A stretch of 20,129 bases of DNA, taken from Firmicutes bacterium UBA3941 (GTDB taxonomy: Bacteria; Bacillota; Clostridia; Caldicoprobacterales; UBA3941). Positions 1-7,225 of this stretch are shown here, piece after piece. The notes beneath the pieces are model-generated. The model was not told the DNA's origin. It did not search any database and was given only the letters and a program-made list of their open reading frames with translations. Position 1 is the first letter of the stretch; each line of letters opens with the position of its first letter. The position numbers and the translations under genes were made by a program. Location: assembly GCA_002385665.1 (NCBI GenBank), contig DGDX01000090.1, positions 676 to 20,804 on the forward strand, given 5' to 3'.

Positions 1-346
1 GGGAACCACTAGCCGAAGGCAAGGGCTGGTCGTGCGCTACGCTTACTGCTCGCCTATGCAACCTAGGTGTCCACCGTGAGATGGAATCTGAAGGAAGCGC
101 CAGACAAAATCTATGCAAAGACCGCAGACAACCCGGCTAAGGGGCTATCCATTGGAGGAAGGGAAAGAAACCCGGGTATCAAAGGAAGTGCGTAGTATAC
201 CATCGGGGTCAGAAGACGGAAGGAACAATGTACAAAGAACGTTATCTTATGGCACATTAATTTCTAATGAACCGCTGTATACCGAACGGTACGTACGCTG
301 GTGTGAGAGGACGCTGAATAAATTAAAAATTCACCTCCTACTCGAT
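1..346 (+). mobile_element. Group II intron, 3' portion (distal domain I to domain VI), no reverse transcriptase ORF
   Basis: The stretch around 78-101 (GTGAGATGGAATCTGAAGGA...) matches, from memory, the conserved domain I core of bacterial group II introns. Positions 271-302 fold into a domain V hairpin: a 9-nt lower stem (271-279 with 294-302), a 2-nt CG bulge (292-293), a 4-bp upper stem (280-283 with 288-291) and a GAAC loop. Domain VI follows, ending in CTCCTACTCGAT, and I place the 3' splice site near 346. Only about 30-60 bases separate the domain II/III-like part from domain V, so there is no room for an intron-encoded protein in domain IV. The 5' end (GTGYG) lies before the window. 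The 81-codon ORF here is not credible as a protein. Splicing competence and exact boundaries are inferred, not shown. Confidence 0.75.
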
Positions 347-508
347 ACCCTTCATTAAGACGTACTTAAAAACATATCTAATCTATTCCTTTACTACAAA
401 GTCCCACATCATTTTAATTCTCTTGCTTTTGTAGCACCAAACCCGTATCTTTCATAAGATGGTTGTATAGATAATTCTGCTACTATTACTCGTATGGCGG
501 TGTGAAAT
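347..508. other. Short spacer between the intron 3' end and the polysaccharide operon
   Basis: No gene is seen here. The only promoter-like pair is weak: TTGCTT at about 424, a 17-base spacer, then TATCTT. The downstream gene has only a weak Shine-Dalgarno (GGTG at 499-502, six bases before ATG). Transcription may therefore enter from upstream, through the intron. Confidence 0.35.
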
Positions 509-1069
509 ATGAAATTCAGGGTAAAGATGGGTTTTCCACAAAGCGCAATGCTAGTATCTCTTTGTATATTTGTTTTGTCTGTTTCCATGAGCTTTTTGCT
601 AAGCAATTATGTAATTGAAAAGACCTATGAGTCTACGGGTGTACTAATAATATATAGTGATAGAGAGAGCGATGATAATAGAGCCTTGAGGGATGCAAAG
701 ACCTATAGAACTATAGCCACCGGTACTCAAATGATGAACGAAATCATATCCCAATTGAACCTACAATACAGGGTAAAGGATTTGCGGAACAAAATAATAG
801 TATCCTATGAAGACGATACCGATTTAATATATATAAAATCTGAGGACGGAGATCCGGAAACGGCCTTTAATATAACCAGATTCGTTATGGATAGGTTACA
901 GGGTAGAGTTCAAGAGCTGTTTGGTGATAGCTATCTTAAGGTAGTGGAGGAGCCATATATTCCCTTTGAGCCTTCCAGACCTAATGTTGTATTGAACATG
1001 ATGATTGCTGGCATATTTGCAATGCTTTTATCCGCACTGGTAATAGTTTGGGACTTAAAGCGTAGGTGA
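509..1069 (+). CDS. Wzz/YveK-like polysaccharide chain-length determinant protein
   Basis: This 186-residue protein has the membrane topology of polysaccharide co-polymerases. There is one transmembrane helix near residues 14-35, an extracytoplasmic region of about 120 residues, and a second helix near 160-182 ending in a short basic tail (DLKRR). The proline-rich segment just before the second helix (PFEPSRPN) is the usual Wzz/Wzc-N signature. It has no kinase domain, so it resembles the separate modulator subunits of Gram-positive bacteria (YveK/CapA type), whose partner BY-kinase is a separate gene. No kinase is visible in the window. It probably sets glycan chain length together with the Wzy-like protein downstream. 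The next gene starts seven bases after its stop, consistent with one operon. Confidence 0.8.
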   Translation: MKFRVKMGFPQSAMLVSLCIFVLSVSMSFLLSNYVIEKTYESTGVLIIYSDRESDDNRALRDAKTYRTIATGTQMMNEIISQLNLQYRVKDLRNKIIVSYEDDTDLIYIKSEDGDPETAFNITRFVMDRLQGRVQELFGDSYLKVVEEPYIPFEPSRPNVVLNMMIAGIFAMLLSALVIVWDLKRR

Positions 1070-1075
1070 TTATGA

Positions 1076-2053
1076 ATGTTATTCTTCTTAATCTCATTGG
1101 CTATTTCATCTTTTATTTTGCCCATTATTATTATGATAGCACGAAAATTTGGTATAACAGACAAGACGGATGAAAGAAAACACCATAAGCAACCCAAACC
1201 TCTTTTAGGGGGACTGGGTATTTTTATCTCCTTTGTCATAACTGTACTGATTTTTGTTAAATACACTATTCAAATTCACCATCTGATAATATGTTCCGGA
1301 CTTATAGTGTTGATCGGTACCATAGACGACATCAAGGATGTTAGGGCAATACACAAATTGGGTGTAGAAACTATTTGCGCTACCATAATAGCTCTTTTAG
1401 GGTTTAGAATTAATCTTGGTCATTTTTTCGGATGGAAGGGATTTTGGTTCTTACCAATTGATATAGTTATAAGTGTTATATGGATTGTTGGCATTACAAA
1501 CGCGATTAATATAATCGATGGTCTTGACGGATTGGCAGGTGGTATTTCACTTATTGCCATTGCGTCCTTTTCAATAATATTTATGATATTTGACTATAGT
1601 CTATTAGAACATGTGTCTTTGATTCTTATGGGTAGTATCCTTGGGTTCCTAATATATAACTTTTATCCATCTAAACTCTTTATGGGTGATGGAGGGAGTC
1701 TATTTATAGGGTTTTTATTATCGTTATTATCAATTATGTATATAAATGTAGACGGTGGAAGTGCTTCCATATTTGTTCCAATTATAATTCTGGCTGTGCC
1801 TATATTTGAAACATGGAGTAGCATGGTAAGGAGGGCAACCGGAGGATATAGTTTGATGAAGGCTGACACCGGTCACTTGCATAATAAACTTATAGATAAA
1901 GGGCATTCACCTGTTGCGATAGTTTCAATAATATATTTTTGTGCTATGCTTGCGGGTATTTTAGGTATTGTGATAGCAGTAGGTAATCTACCAATTCTTG
2001 CACTAATTATTATGGTCTTAATGGTCGCAATAGCCATTAAGATATATATTTAG
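1076..2053 (+). CDS. Undecaprenyl-phosphate sugar-1-phosphate transferase (WecA/TagO/MraY family)
   Basis: This polytopic membrane enzyme (325 residues, about 10 hydrophobic segments) should transfer a UDP-amino-sugar phosphate to undecaprenyl phosphate, the first membrane step of glycan synthesis. Family motifs are clear: GTIDDIKD with the paired aspartates at residues 84-85, NAINIIDGLDGLAGG in the middle, FMGDGGSLFIGF, and the cytoplasmic PIFETWSSMVRR loop leading to a histidine motif. That last motif reads GHLHNK where many WecA/TagO proteins have HLHHR, so the second position of the HH pair is Asn. The start at 1076 has AGGTGAT five bases upstream, overlapping the end of the Wzz-like gene. 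The lack of the MraY-specific C-terminal histidine pattern and the operon context favour WecA/TagO over MraY. The sugar cannot be read from sequence. Confidence 0.9.
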   Translation: MLFFLISLAISSFILPIIIMIARKFGITDKTDERKHHKQPKPLLGGLGIFISFVITVLIFVKYTIQIHHLIICSGLIVLIGTIDDIKDVRAIHKLGVETICATIIALLGFRINLGHFFGWKGFWFLPIDIVISVIWIVGITNAINIIDGLDGLAGGISLIAIASFSIIFMIFDYSLLEHVSLILMGSILGFLIYNFYPSKLFMGDGGSLFIGFLLSLLSIMYINVDGGSASIFVPIIILAVPIFETWSSMVRRATGGYSLMKADTGHLHNKLIDKGHSPVAIVSIIYFCAMLAGILGIVIAVGNLPILALIIMVLMVAIAIKIYI

Positions 2054-2064
2054 GAGGCAGGGGT

Positions 2065-3225
2065 ATGAAAGTAGATAGACCTATAAAACTGCTAATGGGT
2101 ATAACCCTTTCGGAGATGGGGGGAGCACAAAAGGTAGTATACGACCTCATATCTTCCCTGCCGAGGAGTGAGTATAACATAACCCTTATAACCTATCCCG
2201 GAGGAGAGTTAATAGAATGGGTAAGGAATTTAAGATTTCAAAAGGGTATAGATGTGGAAATAATTGGGGTGCCCGAGCTCAGACGGGAAATCTCGCCTAT
2301 CAATGACATATTGACCTTTATAAAACTATATAGAATCATGAGAAGCAACAAATACGATATTGTCCACTTTCACAGCTCCAAGATGGGTATATTAGGCAGA
2401 TTGGCAGCTTATTTAGCAGGTGTTAAAAATATATATTTTACCGTACATGGCTGGGGCATTAACGAATATCAGCCAAAGTGGCTTCAGAAGTTATTGGGGT
2501 TGGCCGAAACACTATGCGGCAGAAAATGCACCATGTGCTTATGTGTTTCAAAATATCATAGGGATATAGGAATAAAAATGGGGTGGTTAAGTCCAGAAAA
2601 ATCCGCTGTTATCTACAATGGTATAGACGAGGCACCTACTACCGTTGGCAAACTCCGCAAAGAACTTAATATAGAAGATGATGTACTCATAATCGGTACT
2701 ACAATGCGGCTTCGGGAACCGAAACAGCCGATATATACTATCCAGGTCCTTAATGAAATCCTGAGTAAGGGTTACAGGGCTAAATTGGTTATTATTGGTG
2801 ACGGACCCTTGCGTGATAAATGCATCGAAACCATAGATAGTCTTGGAATTAGTGACCATGTTTTTATGTTGGGGACACGTACAGACACTAGGGAGCTAAT
2901 TAATGATATGGATGTCGTTACTCTCTTTTCGTTGTGGGAGGGATTGCCGATCGTTATTATAGAAGCCATGTTCGCTGGAAAACCAATAGTCTGTAGTGGC
3001 GTTGGTGGAGTTCCGGAAATTATAGATCATGGGACAGATGGTCTGATTTTGGATGGGTTTGATATAAAAAATGCAGCAGATCAATTATCTGTACTATTAC
3101 GGGATAAAGATTTGAGGATAAAGATGGGCAAGGCAGCCAGACAGAAGGCAATGGGAAAATTCTCGAAGGACAGGATGGTAGAAGAATATGAAGGGGTGTA
3201 TAGACGAAACAAAAATCTTTGGTAA
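2065..3225 (+). CDS. Glycosyltransferase family 4 (GT-B fold)
   Basis: This 386-residue retaining glycosyltransferase has the GT4 layout. The N-terminal Rossmann half has a glycine motif (EMGGAQKVVYDL), followed by DIVHFHSSKMGILGRLAA and a TVHGWG segment. The C-terminal nucleotide-sugar half contains VIYNGID, LVIIGDGPLRD, and the E-x7-E region EGLPIVIIEAMFAGKPIV. A good Shine-Dalgarno (AGGAGG at 2052-2057) lies before the ATG and overlaps the preceding stop. It presumably adds a sugar to the lipid-linked acceptor made by the preceding transferase. Donor and linkage are unknown. Its last 38 bases overlap the start of the next gene, suggesting translational coupling. Confidence 0.9.
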   Translation: MKVDRPIKLLMGITLSEMGGAQKVVYDLISSLPRSEYNITLITYPGGELIEWVRNLRFQKGIDVEIIGVPELRREISPINDILTFIKLYRIMRSNKYDIVHFHSSKMGILGRLAAYLAGVKNIYFTVHGWGINEYQPKWLQKLLGLAETLCGRKCTMCLCVSKYHRDIGIKMGWLSPEKSAVIYNGIDEAPTTVGKLRKELNIEDDVLIIGTTMRLREPKQPIYTIQVLNEILSKGYRAKLVIIGDGPLRDKCIETIDSLGISDHVFMLGTRTDTRELINDMDVVTLFSLWEGLPIVIIEAMFAGKPIVCSGVGGVPEIIDHGTDGLILDGFDIKNAADQLSVLLRDKDLRIKMGKAARQKAMGKFSKDRMVEEYEGVYRRNKNLW

Positions 3226-3898
3226 AAAAATTATAGTGATGTGTATAGTAGCAGCTCTAATCGCTGGGCTATCTACCATTCTAAGGGGAGACGGCTTCTT
3301 ATATATATCTATACTAACAGGGGTATGTGTATTTGGTGCATTGCTGGTCTTTAGATATCATTGGGTTGCTATTTTGAACATATTGCTCTTGTCAATGGTA
3401 AGATTTGAACCTGCACCTAGCGATCTGATATTCATATTCCTTTTGTTGACTGGAGTAATTGCTGGCCATTTAAGATTTCACAGAATGAGCCATACAACCC
3501 CAATGATCTTATTTCCCATACTCTATATTTTGATCGGCACACTACAGTTGTTTATTGCCCATGAGAAGATGGCAGGCATACGATATCATCTCATCACTAT
3601 CTATCTAATTGCTTATAGTTATTATTTATTGTTGTATATTTCCTGGAATAATATCAAGGACATTATAAGAGCATATGTAGTCTCCAGCACAGTTTCCGCT
3701 CTTTTAGGACTTATGGGCCATATAGGATTACTACCATCAATATTGATGTATGACAGATATAGAGTAATGGCTCTCTTTAAAGATCCCAACGTTTTTGGCC
3801 CCTTTTTGGTCCCAGCTGTTATCTTGCTTATAGAAGATGTTTGGAGAAAAAAATCATTTGTGGTCCTGTTTGGATCCATTTTGTCCTTACAATTGTAA
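3188..3898 (+). CDS. O-antigen ligase/polymerase (Wzy/WaaL-like), N-terminal part, frameshifted
   Basis: This frame encodes about eight hydrophobic helices. It ends in the conserved DPNVFGPFLVPAVILLIE segment, typical of the first half of O-antigen ligase/polymerase proteins. It then runs into WRKK and stops at 3898 after 13 residues or so of changed frame. The missing half, including SFSRGAW and the C-terminal helices, continues without interruption in the -1 frame, so together they make one protein of about 465 residues, normal for the family. The start at 3188 overlaps the glycosyltransferase gene and has only a weak purine-rich site (AGAAG). An ATG at 3239 is an alternative but has no ribosome site. 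The gene is either a pseudogene, a sequencing artefact at the A7 run, or expressed by slippage. Confidence 0.75.
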   Translation: MKGCIDETKIFGKKIIVMCIVAALIAGLSTILRGDGFLYISILTGVCVFGALLVFRYHWVAILNILLLSMVRFEPAPSDLIFIFLLLTGVIAGHLRFHRMSHTTPMILFPILYILIGTLQLFIAHEKMAGIRYHLITIYLIAYSYYLLLYISWNNIKDIIRAYVVSSTVSALLGLMGHIGLLPSILMYDRYRVMALFKDPNVFGPFLVPAVILLIEDVWRKKSFVVLFGSILSLQL

Positions 3899-4587
3899 AT
3901 CTTTTTGGGATTATCCTCTCCTTCTCAAGGGGTGCTTGGTTAAATACTTGTGTTTGCTTGCTGGTATATCTTGCATTGAATATAAAAAAAATACGCCTTC
4001 GTGATTCGGACCTTAAAAAAATTCTTTTCTACGGTTTTTTGATAATGATAGTTATATCCACCATATGGAGTACTGTAATTCCTTACGAGTACAGACAATT
4101 CTTATTAAGTAGGATAAACTTTCAAACATATGATAGGGATCGATTCGAGACTCAAATAAAAGGCATTGCCATGGCCTTTATAAACATTTTTGGGTACGGA
4201 CCGGGTCAGTTCGAATATTATGTATTGAGATATACCGGGTCGGTATTCTCTGCACATAATCTTTATATTAGACTTGCCATGGAAAACGGTATAATTGGGT
4301 TTCTCTTATTCCTTGGCTGCCTTACTTTCATTATATATGAATTAACTAGACACCATTTGCAGGAAAGAACGTATATTGTTATTACACCGGCTTCTTTAGT
4401 TGCTATTTTAATTGGAATCCTGATTAATAGCATTGTCATAGACACAATACATTGGAGACATTTATGGTTTTTTATAGGCCTTAGTATGGCTAGCATTACG
4501 ATGAGTCAAATAGACGCTCCCGCTACTGTAAGTGATGATTTTCGATCAGCTAAACAGGTGCCAGGTATAAACCCAACGTACCGTTGA
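3841..4587 (+). CDS. O-antigen ligase/polymerase (Wzy/WaaL-like), C-terminal part, frameshifted
   Basis: This is the second half of the split membrane protein. From about 3854 it carries a long helix ending in LSFSRGAW, two more helices, and the extracytoplasmic loop with FGYGPGQFEYY and SAHNLYIRLAMENGIIGF. That last pattern is characteristic of O-antigen ligase/Wzy C-terminal regions. Two final hydrophobic segments follow. The nominal start (TTG at 3841) has no convincing ribosome site and lies inside the upstream half, so this is not an independent gene. Restoring one A to the run at 3847-3853 joins both halves cleanly as WRKK followed by IICGPVW. Function would be polymerisation or ligation of lipid-linked repeat units outside the membrane. 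Confidence 0.75.
   Translation: MEKKIICGPVWIHFVLTIVNLFGIILSFSRGAWLNTCVCLLVYLALNIKKIRLRDSDLKKILFYGFLIMIVISTIWSTVIPYEYRQFLLSRINFQTYDRDRFETQIKGIAMAFINIFGYGPGQFEYYVLRYTGSVFSAHNLYIRLAMENGIIGFLLFLGCLTFIIYELTRHHLQERTYIVITPASLVAILIGILINSIVIDTIHWRHLWFFIGLSMASITMSQIDAPATVSDDFRSAKQVPGINPTYR
3847..3853 (+). other. A7 homopolymer at the frameshift junction (possible slippage site)
   Basis: Seven consecutive A residues lie exactly where the two halves of the Wzy-like protein change frame. The shift needed is -1 (or one added A). A7 runs are known substrates for polymerase slippage and -1 ribosomal frameshifting, and are also common sites of sequencing error. Confidence 0.5.
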
Positions 4588-4608
4588 GGTCTGTTAATTG
4601 CAACTACC

Positions 4609-6375
4609 ATGGCATTATCTCAGATGTCGAAAGGGTGGAGGTGGGTAAAACTGGAGATAGAGGCGCTTAGGAATTGGAATGAGGTAATACCATATAGAGC
4701 TACATGGGATAGCATTTTAGCAGAAAATAATTGTGACATAGTATTTATGACCTTTGACTGGCTTCATCTGTGGTGGAAGTATCATAGGCAAGGGAACAGA
4801 CTATTATTCCTTATAGCCAAAGAAGGTAATAGGATATTGGGCTTTTGCCCTTTGATGGAGGTTCCTGCCAGGGGATATGATGAGATAAGGTTTATTGGGG
4901 GTGATGAAACCAGCTATATGGGATTTACCATAAAGAACGGATACAAGTGTATCGTCATAGAAAGCATCCTGGATTATCTTATGGATCTAAAAGGGAATTA
5001 TATTATTAATATACACGGGATCTTCAAAGACACCGATGAATTCAGTATAATTAAAAACTATATGGACAAAGCACAAAGGAACTATATAGAACCAAGTCTG
5101 AAATGCTATTTTCTAGTATTAAATAGCAAGGATTATAATGACTATGTAGCTACTAGATTTCGTCGCAGTAGTATTCGTACCATGCAACGTAAGGAAAGAA
5201 GACTGGCAAGGTTGGGGGAACTATCCTTTAGGCCTTTTGCCGGAAGGGAAAGCGATATAGATAGAGTATTCGAGATCCACGATAAGAGGTGGCAAAGAAA
5301 GATCGGGTCTAGTAAATTCTCAAAGGGCAAAACCAGAGAATTTTTCAAGGAATTGGCAATGTCTGATAAATTGCTATTTGATACCAGTGTAGATGTCATT
5401 GAATTAAGCGGTAGCTTAATCTCCTTTATCTATGGTTTCACATACAAAGATCGCTATACATTTTATCGAATAGGGCATGATGATAATTTCGCCATGTTTA
5501 GCCCGGGAGAGTTGGTATTGAGGTATAAAATTAAAGATTGCTTCGAAAAAGGTTACAAAGTATTTGACTTCGGTGTTGGGCATGAGCCCTACAAGGCAGC
5601 ATGGACAGATGATGAAACCGATGTTATTAGCTTCATTTTCTCAAATGATGGTATGCTTGCAAGATTAATTTTTAAATTTCGCCGATTGACGTGGAGTTTG
5701 AGGCAGTTTCTAAAGAAACAACCAGGAATCTATAACTTTGTAAAATACAGGTTAGGTAAATTTAAACTATTGCTCTATCCCGGAAATGCAAGAAAGGCTT
5801 TAAGTCGAGGGCATGGCTGGCTAAAAAGTAAGACTATAGGGCTTATAACACATATTTATAGTAGGTATGACTACCACATATTATATAAGCGGCTGAAAAA
5901 CCAGGACGAAGCAGATTATGGCGCATATACAACAGAGGAGGCATTTGTGGATAGGCTGGAGCTACTAACGGATATAATGAAGGTGGAACCACGGGAAGTC
6001 CTTAGAAGGTTTTTAGATGGGGATAGGTGTATCCTGGTATGTGACGGGAAATTCATACATTGTTATTGGATTGATATTTTCAGTATTAAGATTCCAGAGC
6101 TTAATTTTAATTGGAAAATGAATAAGGATTCTGCCTTCATATATGAGCATCATACTAACCATAAGGGAAGCAGGATCAGCCAAGGATCACTAAACTCAGT
6201 CCTATCATATCTGAAGGGGTTAGGAAACAGACGATGTTATTTAGCAATAAAGAGCAGAAATGCTTATCTCATGGGTCTTGCAAAAAACACAGGTTTTAAT
6301 AAGTTCCAGCGTTTACGACTTACAAAATGGCTTGGTAGGTTGTCCTTTAATGAGCTCAAGGGTATAACGAGGTAA
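4609..6375 (+). CDS. FemAB/CelD-like (GNAT_6) acyltransferase with extra C-terminal GNAT-like domain
   Basis: The protein has 588 residues. Residues ~20-360 look like the BioF2/CelD-type double GNAT fold. Signs are a basic RRSSIRTMQRKERRL stretch near 185, a DKRWQRK segment, YTFYRIGHDDNFAMFSPGEL, and the diagnostic FDFGVGHEPYKAAW near 325. A basic linker (about 350-430) follows. The C-terminal 150 residues resemble a single GNAT domain (EHHTNHKGSRISQGSLNSVL, then KNTGFNKF), though its acetyl-CoA loop is degenerate. Members of this family acylate sugars or add amino acids in envelope pathways. The location after the Wzy-like gene suggests acyl modification of the glycan. The start is uncertain: neither ATG 4609 nor ATG 4624 has a good ribosome site. 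Confidence 0.75.
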   Translation: MALSQMSKGWRWVKLEIEALRNWNEVIPYRATWDSILAENNCDIVFMTFDWLHLWWKYHRQGNRLLFLIAKEGNRILGFCPLMEVPARGYDEIRFIGGDETSYMGFTIKNGYKCIVIESILDYLMDLKGNYIINIHGIFKDTDEFSIIKNYMDKAQRNYIEPSLKCYFLVLNSKDYNDYVATRFRRSSIRTMQRKERRLARLGELSFRPFAGRESDIDRVFEIHDKRWQRKIGSSKFSKGKTREFFKELAMSDKLLFDTSVDVIELSGSLISFIYGFTYKDRYTFYRIGHDDNFAMFSPGELVLRYKIKDCFEKGYKVFDFGVGHEPYKAAWTDDETDVISFIFSNDGMLARLIFKFRRLTWSLRQFLKKQPGIYNFVKYRLGKFKLLLYPGNARKALSRGHGWLKSKTIGLITHIYSRYDYHILYKRLKNQDEADYGAYTTEEAFVDRLELLTDIMKVEPREVLRRFLDGDRCILVCDGKFIHCYWIDIFSIKIPELNFNWKMNKDSAFIYEHHTNHKGSRISQGSLNSVLSYLKGLGNRRCYLAIKSRNAYLMGLAKNTGFNKFQRLRLTKWLGRLSFNELKGITR

Positions 6376-6379
6376 GCTT

Positions 6380-7222
6380 ATGTTGTTTTTGTTGAGGACT
6401 ATGATTAAATACCTTTTGCTACCCTTGGGTATTATACACGCTGTTCTATTTAGACCCAGAGATGAGATTCTCATTTTGATGTATCATAGAGTGGATGACG
6501 ATGTAAAGAAAGAGCTGGCGGTAACTAAGGCTAGCTTTAATTGGCATATGGACTATCTATATAGGAAAAAGTACAATGTCATCTCAATGAAAGAAGCATA
6601 TTCTATGATATCAAACGATGCGGTAGTGGGGCGGCATATTGTAATAAGCTTTGATGATGGATATAAAGATTATTACACTCATGCGTTTCCCATTCTTTAT
6701 AGGTATAAATACCCTTCTATAATGTACCTATGTCCTGGATATATAGAAAGTACAAAGAGATATTGGTGGGATCATGATGAAACTGATTTCAGGCTAATGG
6801 AATGGAAGGATATACTCGAGCTAAATGAGAGCGGATTAGTTGAATTCGGCAGCCATACCATGGACCATAGGGATATAAATCGGCTATCCATGGCTGAAAT
6901 TGAAAAGGAGATAATCGAGTCTAAAAATATATTGGAAAAAAAACTAGGGAAGCCTATAAGGCACTTTGCCTATCCAAGGGGAATCTATAGTGAGGCCGGA
7001 GAAAAATTGTTAAGGAAGCATTACGATACAGCTGTCCTCATATCCAACGGGAAGAGAATCGGCAAAGGAATTAAAAAAAACCAAACACATGCCTTAAAGA
7101 GAATACCTGTATTGAGAAGCGATGGTAGATACCTGTTTGTTGCCAGGATTAGAGGTTGGATGGCTATTGAGGACTTCATCAGGAAATGCTTGTTTGGCTG
7201 TCGCTATAGGAGGAGGGCTTAG
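6380..7222 (+). CDS. Polysaccharide deacetylase (NodB/CE4 family)
   Basis: This 280-residue protein has an N-terminal hydrophobic anchor (residues 8-24), then a MYHRV motif that begins CE4 domains. The catalytic motif SFDDGYKD has the catalytic base and metal aspartates at 92-93, the metal histidines are H159 and H163 in SHTMDH, and FAYPRG (196-201) is the third motif. These fit a metal-dependent N-deacetylase of amino sugars acting at or outside the membrane. A lysine/arginine-rich C-terminus (CRYRRRA) follows. It starts four bases after the acyltransferase stop. Together they suggest that the polysaccharide carries N-acetylated sugars that are partly deacetylated and otherwise acylated; this is inference from context. 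Confidence 0.9.
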   Translation: MLFLLRTMIKYLLLPLGIIHAVLFRPRDEILILMYHRVDDDVKKELAVTKASFNWHMDYLYRKKYNVISMKEAYSMISNDAVVGRHIVISFDDGYKDYYTHAFPILYRYKYPSIMYLCPGYIESTKRYWWDHDETDFRLMEWKDILELNESGLVEFGSHTMDHRDINRLSMAEIEKEIIESKNILEKKLGKPIRHFAYPRGIYSEAGEKLLRKHYDTAVLISNGKRIGKGIKKNQTHALKRIPVLRSDGRYLFVARIRGWMAIEDFIRKCLFGCRYRRRA

Positions 7223-7225
7223 CCC

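Noticed and set aside
113..358. 81-codon ORF at the window start
   Set aside because: It lies within conserved group II intron RNA and runs through domains V and VI; its protein is low-complexity basic sequence with no family pattern.
931..1266. 111-codon minus-strand ORF over the Wzz-like/WecA-like junction
   Set aside because: Both sense-strand genes are well supported and this antisense frame shows no domain; it is a shadow.
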